From NCBI RefSeq assembly GCF_003028855.1, contig NZ_CP028324.1, positions 3,348,001-3,412,000 on the forward strand: a stretch of 64,000 bases of DNA. The letters are read 5' to 3'. The stretch comes from Pseudoduganella armeniaca (GTDB lineage Bacteria; Pseudomonadota; Gammaproteobacteria; Burkholderiales; Burkholderiaceae_D). The position numbers and the translations under genes are program-made. The notes beneath the pieces were generated by a model. It was given only the letters and a program-made list of their open reading frames with translations, was not told where the DNA came from and made no database searches. Of this stretch, positions 9,204-17,557 are shown in pieces. Position 1 is the first letter of the stretch; the number at the start of each line of letters is the position of its first letter.

Positions 9204-10697
9204 TCAGGCGGCGCGGCTGGCGACCGTTTCGAATGCGTGGCGCCGTTCGACGGCGCGCATGACCAGCGCGCGCAAGTCGTTCAGCAGGGTGAACTCGGTT
9301 TGTGCCAGCTCGACCGGCGGCAGGGTCTCGTCCCAGTCGCCGTACAGGAAGCCGGCCGGGTGGCCGTTCGCGCTCAATGGCAGGATGACGAAGCTGCGCG
9401 CCTCGGCCAGGGTGCTCTTCCACCATTGCGGCAGCTTGGCGGCGAACTTCGGATCGCGCGCGTTCTCGATGAAGATCACGCGGTCGCTGCCCAGCGCGGC
9501 ATGGAACACGTTGGGCTGGTAATTGTCCTCGAAGGCCATCAGCGGCAGGTGTTCCTTGAGCGATTCGCCGAAGCACATGCGGGCGGCGTAGCGGCCCTCG
9601 CGGCGGTTGCGCACGAAGGCGACGGCGCGCGAGAAGTCCAGGCCCTTGTACACCGTCTCCAGCGCGATCGACACCATCTGCCCTGGGCTGGCGCTGTCCA
9701 CCATCTCGCGCATCTCGGCCAGGCCGGCCTGCAGGATCTTGTTGCCGGCCGCGCGCTGGCGCGTGCGCGCCAGTTCGCGCGCGCGGCGTTCGGCCGGTTT
9801 CGACAGCGGCGCGATCGACAGGTCCTCGACGGCCGCCGCGCGCGCCTGCGCGATGGCTTGCGCGGCGCGCTCCAGGTCCAGTCCCAGCATCGGCGCGTAG
9901 ATCTCGGTAACGCGCAGCACCTCGGCGGCGCCTTCCTCGTTGTCGTGCCACAGGCTGTCGGCGCAGCGCCGCGCCAGGGTGGAGATGGCGGCGATCCAGT
10001 CGCCATGGCTGACGGGCGTGCCCGGCTCCACCGGTTCCACGCTGCGCATGCCGGCCACCAGGTTTTTCGGCAGACCCCAGCGCAGCGCGGCGGCACGGCC
10101 GATCTCCGGCAGCGTGATGCCGAGCAGCTGCGGCGCCGCGGCGTCCTCGCGGCCCGGGCCGGCCGCCTGCTGCAGGCGCGTCCACGCCTCGGGCATGTAG
10201 AACGTCACCATCATGCGGCCCAGCGTGTGCAGCATGGAGCACACCACGGCTTCCTCGGCATGCATGCTTTGCACGCTGCCGGCCAGCTCGCGCGCGACCA
10301 GCCCGGCCAGCACCGCCTTTTCCATCTCGATGTGCGCATGGGCCGAATCGGGCCGCAGCTCGGACAGCTCCTCGATCAGCTTCAGGCCCAGGGCCAGGTG
10401 CCCGATCGCTTCCGTGCCCAGCACCAGCACCGCCTTGGTGACGGTGCTGACGTGCTGGCCGAACGCCGAATACATGCCGCTGTTGGCCAGGCGCAGCACC
10501 TTCTGCGTCAGCACGGGGTCGGTCAGCACGGTTTCGGTCATGCTGAACTGGTCGTCGTCCTCGCCGCGCATGGCGCCCAGGATGGCGCTGATGGCCTTGG
10601 CGAAGCCGGGCATGTCGCCCTGGCGGCGGGTGCGTTCCCACAGCAGGGATAAGGTCTGTTCGCCGAGCGCCGTGCCGGCCTTGAAGTGTTCTGTCAT
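9204..10697 (-). CDS. HDOD-domain protein with C-terminal GAF-like domain
   Basis: 497 residues. HDOD domain about 30-230 (DPVLTQKVLRLANSGMYSAF, VLGTEAIGHLAL, SMLHTLGRMMVTFY); then a linker and a GAF-like domain about 310-480 (SIALETVYKGLDFSRAVAF, RSFVILPLSANGHPAGFLYG). HDOD proteins are non-catalytic relatives of HD phosphohydrolases and act as signalling scaffolds, often in c-di-GMP or chemotaxis networks. Its ATG overlaps the stop of the upstream PAS-GGDEF-EAL gene (ATGA), so the two products are made together and probably act in one pathway. Confidence 0.92.
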   Translation of the reverse strand: MTEHFKAGTALGEQTLSLLWERTRRQGDMPGFAKAISAILGAMRGEDDDQFSMTETVLTDPVLTQKVLRLANSGMYSAFGQHVSTVTKAVLVLGTEAIGHLALGLKLIEELSELRPDSAHAHIEMEKAVLAGLVARELAGSVQSMHAEEAVVCSMLHTLGRMMVTFYMPEAWTRLQQAAGPGREDAAAPQLLGITLPEIGRAAALRWGLPKNLVAGMRSVEPVEPGTPVSHGDWIAAISTLARRCADSLWHDNEEGAAEVLRVTEIYAPMLGLDLERAAQAIAQARAAAVEDLSIAPLSKPAERRARELARTRQRAAGNKILQAGLAEMREMVDSASPGQMVSIALETVYKGLDFSRAVAFVRNRREGRYAARMCFGESLKEHLPLMAFEDNYQPNVFHAALGSDRVIFIENARDPKFAAKLPQWWKSTLAEARSFVILPLSANGHPAGFLYGDWDETLPPVELAQTEFTLLNDLRALVMRAVERRHAFETVASRAA

Positions 10698-12406
10698 CCA
10701 GTTGCCCGCTGCGGTTGGTCCCGCATCACGTCCGCGTAATGGTGCTCCCTGAGGGCGGCGACGGCGACATTGGCCGCCATCGGCTTGCCCGTCAGGTAGC
10801 CTTGCACGTAGCGGCAGCCGCGCTCGCGCATGTATTGCAATTGTTCCTCCGTCTCGACGCCTTCCGCGACCACCGACAGCGACAGGTGCTTGGCCAGGTC
10901 CAGCACGGCGTTGCAGATGGCGCCGTCCTTTTGCGAGCCGGGCAGGTCGCGGATGAAGGCGCGGTCGATCTTCAGCACGGAGATGGGGAAGTTCTTCAGG
11001 TAGGCCAGCGACGAATAGCCGGTGCCGAAATCGTCGATGGCGATGCGGGCGCGCCGCTCGGCCATCTTGCCGAGGATGGCCTCGGCATGGACCGGGTCGA
11101 TCATCAAGGTGCCCTCGGTAATCTCGAGCACCAGCTGTTCGCCGGCCAGGCCGGAATAGGCGATCGCGTCGTCCAGCACGTCGAGGAATTTGTCGTTGCG
11201 GAACTGGCGTGGGCTGATGTTGACGGAGATGTACAGCGGCCGCTTGGCCGCTTCCTCGAACTGGCGCAGCTGCACGCAGGCCGCCTTCAGCGCCCAGGCG
11301 CCCAGCAGGTTGATCAGGCCATTGGTCTCGGCCAGCGGGATGAAGCGCGCCGGCGGCACCATGCCCAGGGTCGGGTGCTTCCAGCGCATCAGCGTCTCGA
11401 AGCCTTCGATCTCGCGCGTGCCGGCATCGACGATCGGCTGGTAATACAGCACGAACTCGCCTTCGCGCACGGCCTGGAACATGGCCGCTTCCAGCGAGAT
11501 GTCGTGGTCGGTAGGGCTGCTGTGGCGCGCGTTGTAGACGACGCAGCGCGCCTTGCCGGTCTCCTTGGCGCGCGACAGCGCGGTATCGGCCAGCGCCAGC
11601 AGGCGGATCTCGTCCTCGGCATGCTGCGGGTAGACCGATACGCCGACCGACGCGCCCACGTAGACCGTCTGCCCATCGATGTCGAACGGCGACTGCAGGG
11701 CCGCCAGCAGGCGCCCCGTCACCAGCCGGATCTGGGCCTCGTTGAAGGTGCCCGGCAGCAGCGCGACGAACTCGTCGCCGCCCACCCGGGCCAGCGTATC
11801 GCTGTCGCGCAGCATCTTGCGCAGCCGCGTCGCCGCCATGCGCAGCACCGCGTCGCCGGCCGGGTGACCGAGGCCGTCGTTGACTTTCTTGAAGCTGTCC
11901 AGGCCGACGGTGGCGACGGCAAAGCCCTGGCCGGTGCGGCGCGCCTGCGCGATCGTCATGCGGATGCGGTCGGACAGCAGGGCGCGGTTGGGCAGCCCCG
12001 TCAACGCGTCATGCGTGGCCATGTGGCGCAGGCGCGCCTCGGTGGCATGCTGCGCCGTCAGGTCGCGTCCCACGACCAGCAACTCGCCGGCGTGGCTGGA
12101 GATGCGCAGGTCGTATGGGGTTTCGCCGTCGCCGTGGCGGAATCGTACTTCGGCGCGCGCGACGTGCACGGCCGCCGCCTCGGCCAGCGCGGTCTTCAGG
12201 ATGGCGTGATCGGGCTCGCAGACGAGCGCGCGCAGCGGCCGGCCGGCCAGTTCCGCACCGCCGGCCAAGGTGGTGGCGCGGCGGCTGGCGAAGCGGATCT
12301 GCCCGCGCGCATCGGCGCGAAACACGATATCGCCCGCTTCCTCGAGCATGCCGTCGAAGGCGCTCGGGGTGTCGGTCGGCGTGGCGATGGGGGTACCGGA
12401 CAGCAT
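10694..12406 (-). CDS. PAS-GGDEF-EAL c-di-GMP signalling protein
   Basis: 570 residues. PAS domain about 15-125, GGDEF about 130-290 with an intact GGDEF site (ARVGGDEFVALLPG), EAL about 305-555 in which the signature reads ETL (GFETLMRW) while NISPRQF, LEITEGT, DDFGTGYSSL and VAEGVET are kept. The metal-binding Glu of EAL remains, so phosphodiesterase activity is possible and cyclase activity is likely. No transmembrane segment is seen, so the PAS domain should sense a cytoplasmic signal. It is the first gene of a pair with the HDOD protein, overlapping by 4 bases. Confidence 0.93.
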   Translation of the reverse strand: MLSGTPIATPTDTPSAFDGMLEEAGDIVFRADARGQIRFASRRATTLAGGAELAGRPLRALVCEPDHAILKTALAEAAAVHVARAEVRFRHGDGETPYDLRISSHAGELLVVGRDLTAQHATEARLRHMATHDALTGLPNRALLSDRIRMTIAQARRTGQGFAVATVGLDSFKKVNDGLGHPAGDAVLRMAATRLRKMLRDSDTLARVGGDEFVALLPGTFNEAQIRLVTGRLLAALQSPFDIDGQTVYVGASVGVSVYPQHAEDEIRLLALADTALSRAKETGKARCVVYNARHSSPTDHDISLEAAMFQAVREGEFVLYYQPIVDAGTREIEGFETLMRWKHPTLGMVPPARFIPLAETNGLINLLGAWALKAACVQLRQFEEAAKRPLYISVNISPRQFRNDKFLDVLDDAIAYSGLAGEQLVLEITEGTLMIDPVHAEAILGKMAERRARIAIDDFGTGYSSLAYLKNFPISVLKIDRAFIRDLPGSQKDGAICNAVLDLAKHLSLSVVAEGVETEEQLQYMRERGCRYVQGYLTGKPMAANVAVAALREHHYADVMRDQPQRATG

Positions 12407-12662
12407 TTGGCGGGCTCGGATCTCTGGATTGGTACGTAAAAAGAGGCGGCTGGAGCGTTATCTGTCGAGCCGGCAACAAATGTACCACTTTGCGGACACT
12501 ATTTACATGAAAAAGGGCAACATTTCGCCGGTTTCGGTCCATTTTCGTTGCGCTACTTCATGAAAAGTGCCTGAAGGTAACTTTAGCGCGACCCTTGCGG
12601 TGCCCCGGCGATTCCGCTAGCCTGCAAAGACGGGGCGGCAGCCCGGCACGCGAGGAGCGACG

Positions 12663-14368
12663 GTGAACCAGTTCGACACGCACGAAGTCTTCAACCAGGT
12701 GGCGCCGTTCGCGGACGTCAACCTGTTCACCTGCGACCCGACGCTGGGCGAAGCGCTGGTGCGAGAGGGCGGAGGTGCCGCGCTGGCTTCGCTGCAGGCG
12801 CTGGGTGCGCGCCTGGGCCAGGCCGCCACGCTCGACCTGGCGCGCCAGGCCAATCGCCACGAGCCGGTGCTGCACAACTTCGACCGGGCCGGCCGACGCA
12901 TCGACGAGATCGAGTTTCATCCCGCTTGGCACGCGCTGATGGCGCTGCTGATCGGCGAGGGCGCGCACGCCTCGCCTTGGGAGGAAGCTGCGCCCGGTGC
13001 GCAGGTGGCGCGGGCCGCGCGCTACCTGCTGTTCGGCCAGGTGGAGAACGGATCGCAGTGCCCCGTCACGATGACGTATGCGAGCGTGCCGGCGCTGCGC
13101 CACTCGCCCCGGCTGGCCGCGCGCTGGCTGCCGAAGATCCTGTCGCGCGAATACGATCCGCGGCCGCTGCCGCTGGCTGCCAAGCGCAGCGCCCTGATCG
13201 GCATGGGCATGACGGAAAAGCAGGGCGGTTCCGACGTGCGCAGCAACACGACCCGGGCTGTACCTGTGCCCCGGGCGAGGCGCGCGAGGTGTTCGGCGCG
13301 GACGGTGAAGACGTGTACCGGCTGGTCGGGCACAAGTGGTTCTTCTCGGCGCCGCAGTCCGATGCGCACCTGGTGCTGGCGCAGACGGACGACGGCGGCT
13401 GCGCAGGCCTGTCGTGCTTCCTGGTGCCGCGCTTCCTGCCGGACGGCAGCCATAACGGCGTGCGCGTGCAGCGCCTGAAGGACAAGGTGGGCAACCGCTC
13501 CAATGCGTCGTCCGAGGTGGAGTTCACCAATGCCTACGGCTGGCTGCTGGGCCAGCCGGGGCGCGGGATTCCGACGATCCTTGAGATGGGCAGCCATACG
13601 CGCCTGGATTGCGTGCTGGGCAGCGCCGGCACGATGCGCGCGGCGCTGACGCACGCGCTGCACCACGCGCGCCGGCGCCAGGCGTTCGGCAAGCCGCTGG
13701 CGCAGCAGCCCCTGATGCAAAACGTGCTGGCCGACCTGGCGCTGGAATCGGAGGCGGCGACGGCGTTCGCGCTGCGCCTGGCGCGCTGTTTCGACCATCC
13801 GGGCGATCCGGCCGAGGCGGCGCTGGCGCGCGTGCTGACGCCGGCCGGCAAATACTGGATCTGCAAGCGCGGTCCCGCGTTCGGCGCGGAGGCGATGGAG
13901 GTGCTGGGCGGCAGCGGCTACGTCGAGGATGGCGCGTTGGGCCGGCTGTACCGGGAGCTGCCGGTCAACTCGATCTGGGAAGGTTCCGGCAACGTGATGT
14001 GCCTGGACGTGCTGCGCGCGCTGGCGAAGTCGCCCGCCGCGGGCGCGGCGCTGGCGGCCGAACTGGGCGCGGCCGGGAGCGCGAATGCCGATTACGTTGC
14101 CTTTGTCGCGGCATTGCAGGCGGCACTGGCACAGGCGCCGGCAAGCGGCGACGGCGAGTTCGGCGCGCGCGTGCTGGCCGAGCGCATCGTGCTGGCGGTG
14201 CAGGCTGCGCTGCTGCTGCGGCATGCGCCGGCCTACGTATCGTCCGCCTTCGTCGCGTCGCGCCTGGCGCGCGAGCCGGGTGGGGCCTTCGGCCGCCTGC
14301 CGGCGGGCACGGATTGCGCCGCGATCCTGGCACGCGCACTCGTTGAGCCGGACGCCCCGGCGCCGTAA
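12663..14368 (+). pseudogene. aidB: AidB-like acyl-CoA dehydrogenase, single frameshift
   Basis: The N-terminal part (12663 to about 13268) reads to GMGMTEKQGGSDVRSNTTRA. The rest continues in the next frame from about 13270: GHKWFFSAPQSDAHLVLAQT, SCFLVPRFLPDG, LKDKVGNRSNASSEVEF, AMEVLGGSGYVEDG, PVNSIWEGSGNVMCLDVLR. These match E. coli AidB, a flavin acyl-CoA dehydrogenase relative of the alkylation response. Restoring one base gives about 568 residues against 541 in E. coli. The break fits one C lost from the run 13269-13272. A good GAGGAG ribosome site precedes the GTG start. All other motifs are intact, so the gene may be whole in the living strain. Confidence 0.85.
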
Positions 14369-14432
14369 AACATGGACAGCGCTTGCCCCGGGCTGGGATA
14401 ATGCATGCAATCCCGCATAACACTTGAACAAA

Positions 14433-15083
14433 ATGAAACAAGATCCGCGCTTCCCGAACCTGTTTATCACCGACCATCCGCTGATCCAGCACAAGCTGAG
14501 CCACATGCGCGACAAGGCGACGTCGACCCGTACCTTCCGCGAGCTGCTGAAGGAGATCACGCTGCTGATGGGCTACGAGATCACCCGTGACCTGCCGCTG
14601 ACCACGCGCGAGATCGAGACGCCTTTGATGACGATCGACGCGCCCGTCATCGCCGGCAAGAAGCTGGCCGTGGTGCCGATCCTGCGCGCCGGCATCGGCA
14701 TGAGCGACGGCCTGCTGAACCTGGTGCCGTCGGCCCGCGTCGGTCATATCGGCGTGTTCCGCGATCCGGACACGCACCAGCCGGTCGAATACCTGGTGCG
14801 CCTGCCGGACCTGGTGGACCGCATCTTCATCCTGTGCGACCCGATGGTCGCCACCGGTAATTCGGCCGTCCATGCGGTCGACGTGCTGAAGAACCGCGGC
14901 GTGGGCGACGACCAGATCATCTTCCTGGCACTGGTGGCGGCGCCGGAAGGCATCGAGGTGTTCCAGAAGTCGCACCCAAACGTGAAGATCTACTGCGCCT
15001 CGCTGGACTCGCACCTGAACGAACACGCCTACATCGTGCCAGGCCTGGGCGACGCCGGCGACCGTATCTTCGGCACCAAGTAA
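14433..15083 (+). CDS. upp: Uracil phosphoribosyltransferase
   Basis: 216 residues from the ATG at 14433; a TTG at 14424 would add three residues and is less likely. It makes UMP from uracil and PRPP in pyrimidine salvage. Visible signatures are VVPILRAGIGMSDGLL near residue 75, the PRPP-binding loop CDPMVATGNSA near residue 135 and the C-terminal uracil-binding VPGLGDAGDRIFGTK. The length is normal. The Hpt gene starts 3 bases after the stop, so the two are probably co-transcribed although their functions seem unrelated. Confidence 0.97.
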   Translation: MKQDPRFPNLFITDHPLIQHKLSHMRDKATSTRTFRELLKEITLLMGYEITRDLPLTTREIETPLMTIDAPVIAGKKLAVVPILRAGIGMSDGLLNLVPSARVGHIGVFRDPDTHQPVEYLVRLPDLVDRIFILCDPMVATGNSAVHAVDVLKNRGVGDDQIIFLALVAAPEGIEVFQKSHPNVKIYCASLDSHLNEHAYIVPGLGDAGDRIFGTK

Positions 15084-15086
15084 GCC

Positions 15087-15440
15087 ATGGCCACGCCCGC
15101 CGATCCCGCGTTCCGCCAGCACCTGCAGGCGCTGGCGGAGAAATACCGCGCCAGCATCCCGCAGCGGCTGGCAGCGATCGGCGCGGCCCTCGATGCGATC
15201 GGCGCGTCTGCCGCGCCCGCCCAGCTGGAGGCCCTGCACGAAAGCCTGCATGCGGTGGCCGGTTCGGCCGGTTCGTTCGGCTTTAGCGCGTTGGGCGAGG
15301 AGGCGCGCCGGCTGGAGCAGCTGCTGCGCGAGACCATGGCCGGCACAGCCGAGTTCGGGAAGGTGGCACCGCAGGTGCGGCGCTACCTGGACTGGGCCAA
15401 TGACGATCCCACACACCCCAACATCAGCGCGCACGATTGA
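15087..15440 (+). CDS. Hpt (histidine phosphotransfer) domain protein
   Basis: 117 residues, a single Hpt domain. The phospho-acceptor histidine lies in LHESLHAVAGSAGSFGF (about residues 51-67), matching the family pattern L-H-x-L-A-G-S-A-x-x-F-G. It would relay phosphate between a hybrid kinase and a response regulator in the cytoplasm; neither partner is adjacent. The short distance to upp suggests co-transcription. A TTGAC-N4-GTCAA site overlaps the stop codon. Confidence 0.88.
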   Translation: MATPADPAFRQHLQALAEKYRASIPQRLAAIGAALDAIGASAAPAQLEALHESLHAVAGSAGSFGFSALGEEARRLEQLLRETMAGTAEFGKVAPQVRRYLDWANDDPTHPNISAHD

Positions 15441-15477
15441 CGCAGGTCAAACACCACGTTGGATAATTGTCTATAGT
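15437..15477 (+). promoter_or_regulatory. FNR/CRP-family box with correctly placed -10
   Basis: TTGAC-GCAG-GTCAA at 15437-15450 is a perfect inverted repeat of the FNR/ANR type. A TATAGT hexamer at 15472-15477 puts the likely start near 15485, so the box centre lies at about -41.5, the class II activator position. The transcript would read through the 300-base leader into the cold-shock gene, or end early at an AAAACG-CAG-CGTTTT hairpin near 15515. Seen in sequence; regulation is inferred. Confidence 0.5.
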
Positions 15478-15678
15478 TACACACATACCGGGCGAAACAG
15501 CAGCTTCCGGTGGAAAACGCAGCGTTTTTGCCGTTGTTCATGACCGATCGATGACCGTTTCATGACATACGGACCGAATTCTTGCTGCAAAGCCACCTGC
15601 TAGCTCGTCTGTAGCAATTATTTTCGCAAAAACGTGCTGAAACCGTGACTCGTGACGTGCTTTTGGCGCCGTATTCGG

Positions 15679-15788
15679 TATAATGCGGGATCGTTTAGAT
15701 TCAAGAGTAGTGCAGTTAGTCTGCCATTGCATACTTGCTTCAAACGATATCACGGGCGCAAGCTCATTTAACTGTAATAGGAATTGTA
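15679..15788 (+). promoter_or_regulatory. Cold-shock gene promoter -10 and leader
   Basis: TATAAT at 15679-15684 is a consensus -10 box without a good -35 partner. Transcription from about 15691 would give a 5' leader of about 98 bases before the csp ATG. Long structured leaders of cspA-type mRNAs act as cold-responsive RNA switches in enterobacteria; whether this one does is an inference. Together with 15441-15678 this is the 348-base gap between the Hpt and csp genes; I see no other gene in it. Confidence 0.5.
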
Positions 15789-15992
15789 ATGGCAACTGGT
15801 ATCGTAAAATGGTTCAATGATTCGAAGGGTTTTGGCTTCATCACCCCTGACGAAGGCGGCGAAGATCTGTTCGCTCACTTCTCGGCGATCCAAACCACCG
15901 GCTTCAAATCTCTGCAAGAGAACCAACGCGTATCTTTCGAAGTGACCGCTGGTCCGAAAGGCAAGCAAGCTTCGAACATTCAGCCTCTGTAA
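15789..15992 (+). CDS. Cold-shock protein (CspA family)
   Basis: 67 residues, one cold-shock domain. RNP1 KGFGFITP (about 13-20) and RNP2 DLFAHFSAI (about 27-35) are intact, so it binds single-stranded RNA or DNA as an RNA chaperone. The frame is open upstream, but the ATG at 15789 gives the standard MATGIVKWF start. A strong rho-independent terminator follows 20 bases after the stop, so the gene is transcribed alone from its leader promoter. Which paralogue it is cannot be told. Confidence 0.97.
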   Translation: MATGIVKWFNDSKGFGFITPDEGGEDLFAHFSAIQTTGFKSLQENQRVSFEVTAGPKGKQASNIQPL

Positions 15993-16012
15993 TACGCTGG
16001 ATCTAACGAAAT

Positions 16013-16043
16013 AAAAAATCCTCGGTTTCCGGGGATTTTTTTT
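16013..16043 (+). terminator. Rho-independent terminator of the cold-shock gene
   Basis: The stem AAAAAATCCTCGG pairs with CCGGGGATTTTTT around a 3-base TTT loop, with a run of T at the 3' side. Because the stem ends in A and T tracts it could work in both directions. Confidence 0.9.
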
Positions 16044-16210
16044 CGCCCCGCCCCCGCGCGCGCGCCTCGCCACAGGCGCCCGCAACCCCAGCAAGCCCCG
16101 CCAAGCACTGCCGCCGCGCCCATGTCCACCATGGCGCCACACCCCAACATGCCCACCACCTCGGCCGGATCAGCGCCGTACTGCGCACGCATCCGTCCGC
16201 AGAGCACAGC

Positions 16211-16517
16211 CGAGCCCATGTCCCACCACGGGGTCAGTCACCAAAGTGAGACACGAGCTCAGCAGTAGTCCGGCTTGCCACGCGAGCTCAGGCAGCAATG
16301 CCGGCACGAGATCCAGCGCCGCCATCCCGGTTACCGTCGAGCCCGTGTCCCACCACGGGGTCAGTCACCTAAGTGAGACACAAGCTCAGCAGTAGTCCGG
16401 CTTGCCACGCGAGCTCAGGCAGCAATGCCGACACGAGATCCAGCGCCGCCATCCCGGTTACCGTCGAGCCCGTGTCCCACCACGGGGTCAGTCACCGAAG
16501 TGAGACACGAGCTCAGC
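16211..16517. repeat. 127-bp tandem direct repeat, about 2.4 copies, with internal palindrome
   Basis: The segment GTCCCACCACGGGGTCAGTC starts at 16220, 16347 and 16474, a period of exactly 127 bases, with only a few substitutions between copies. Each copy carries an imperfect palindrome running from GTGTCCCAC to GTGAGACAC (16472-16508 in the last copy), able to form a hairpin like REP elements. The array fills the space between the csp terminator and the 3' end of the LysR gene; 16044-16210 holds nothing else recognisable. The GGGGTCAGTC core is shared with the repeat at 5425-5529. Confidence 0.9.
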
Positions 16518-16531
16518 GCTGCCGACGCGCG

Positions 16532-17437
16532 CTAGCCCCGTCCCCAGTACCCCGGCTGCGCATAGCTGCGCCGCAGGAAGTCGACGAAGGTGCGGATGCG
16601 CAGCGGCAGGTGGCGCCGTTGCGCGAAGACAGCGTAGATGTCGTTGCCCGGCGCCGAGTAGGCGTCCAGCACCGTCTGCAGGCGGCCGGCCTCGATGTCG
16701 GCACCGACTTCCCACATCGAACGCCATGCCAGGCCCTTGCCGGCCAGGACCCAGTCATGCAGGACGGCGCCGTCGTTGCAGCTCATATTGCCCGTCACCT
16801 TCAGCGTGACGGTCTTGCCGCCGTCGCGGAAGGTCCAGCCGCGCTGGCTGCCCTCGCTGCTGATCGCCATGCAATTGTGCTTGGCAAGGTCATCCAGCGT
16901 CTGCGGCGCGCCATGGCGCTTCAGGTAGGCCGGGGTGCCGACCACCACGCGATGGTTGTCCGCCAGCTTGACGCTGACGAGGTTCGAGTCCGACAGGCTG
17001 GCGATCCGGATCGCCACGTCCACGCCTTCGCCGATCAGGTCCACCACCCGATCGTTCAGGTTGAGGGTGACGGTGACGTCGCGGTGCTCGGCCAGGAACG
17101 ATGGAATCAGCGGTGCCACGTGCTGGCGGCCGAAGCCGGCCGGTGCGGAGACAAGCAGGTGACCGGTGGCGCGCGCGCTGCGCTCGGACACGGCCGCCTC
17201 GGCCGATTCCAGCTCGGCCAGGATGCGCTGGCAATCCTCGAGGAAGGCGGTGCCTTCGTCCGTCAGCGCCAGCTTGCGCGTGGTACGCTGGAGCAGTTTG
17301 ACGCCCAGGCGCTGCTCCAGCGCATCGAGGCGGCGGCCGATCACGGCCGGTGCGATACCCTCGGCGCGGGCGGCGGCGGACAGGCTGCCGCGGGCAACGA
17401 CTTCGACAAAGGTGGAGATCTGACGGAACTGTCCCAT
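16532..17437 (-). CDS. LysR-family transcriptional regulator
   Basis: 301 residues. N-terminal winged helix-turn-helix about 1-60 (FVEVVARGSLSAAARAEGIA, RRLDALEQRLGVKLLQRTTR) and a LysR substrate-binding domain about 88-295. It is divergent from malate synthase with 120 bases between start codons, the classic arrangement for a LysR regulator of the adjacent gene. An effector from the glyoxylate or acetate pathway is plausible but not shown. The 3' end abuts the 127-bp tandem repeats. Confidence 0.93.
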   Translation of the reverse strand: MGQFRQISTFVEVVARGSLSAAARAEGIAPAVIGRRLDALEQRLGVKLLQRTTRKLALTDEGTAFLEDCQRILAELESAEAAVSERSARATGHLLVSAPAGFGRQHVAPLIPSFLAEHRDVTVTLNLNDRVVDLIGEGVDVAIRIASLSDSNLVSVKLADNHRVVVGTPAYLKRHGAPQTLDDLAKHNCMAISSEGSQRGWTFRDGGKTVTLKVTGNMSCNDGAVLHDWVLAGKGLAWRSMWEVGADIEAGRLQTVLDAYSAPGNDIYAVFAQRRHLPLRIRTFVDFLRRSYAQPGYWGRG

Positions 17438-17557
17438 GTGGCGATCTATGACAAAAACGCACAGATGAAGTGATTAATTGTCTCGTTTATATAAGTGTCC
17501 GGTCAATATACTGGATTACATTGCATTGCACCATATCACAAACCCAAGGAGATCCAG

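Noticed and set aside
15538..15795. 85-codon minus-strand frame in the csp leader
   Set aside because: No start signal or family resemblance, and it overlaps the promoter and leader of the cold-shock gene.
16211..16517. CRISPR array
   Set aside because: Repeats are 127 bases, directly adjacent with no unique spacers, and no cas gene is nearby.
17495..17557. Upstream start for malate synthase at 17495
   Set aside because: A good AAGGAG sits directly before the ATG at 17558, which also gives the family N-terminus.
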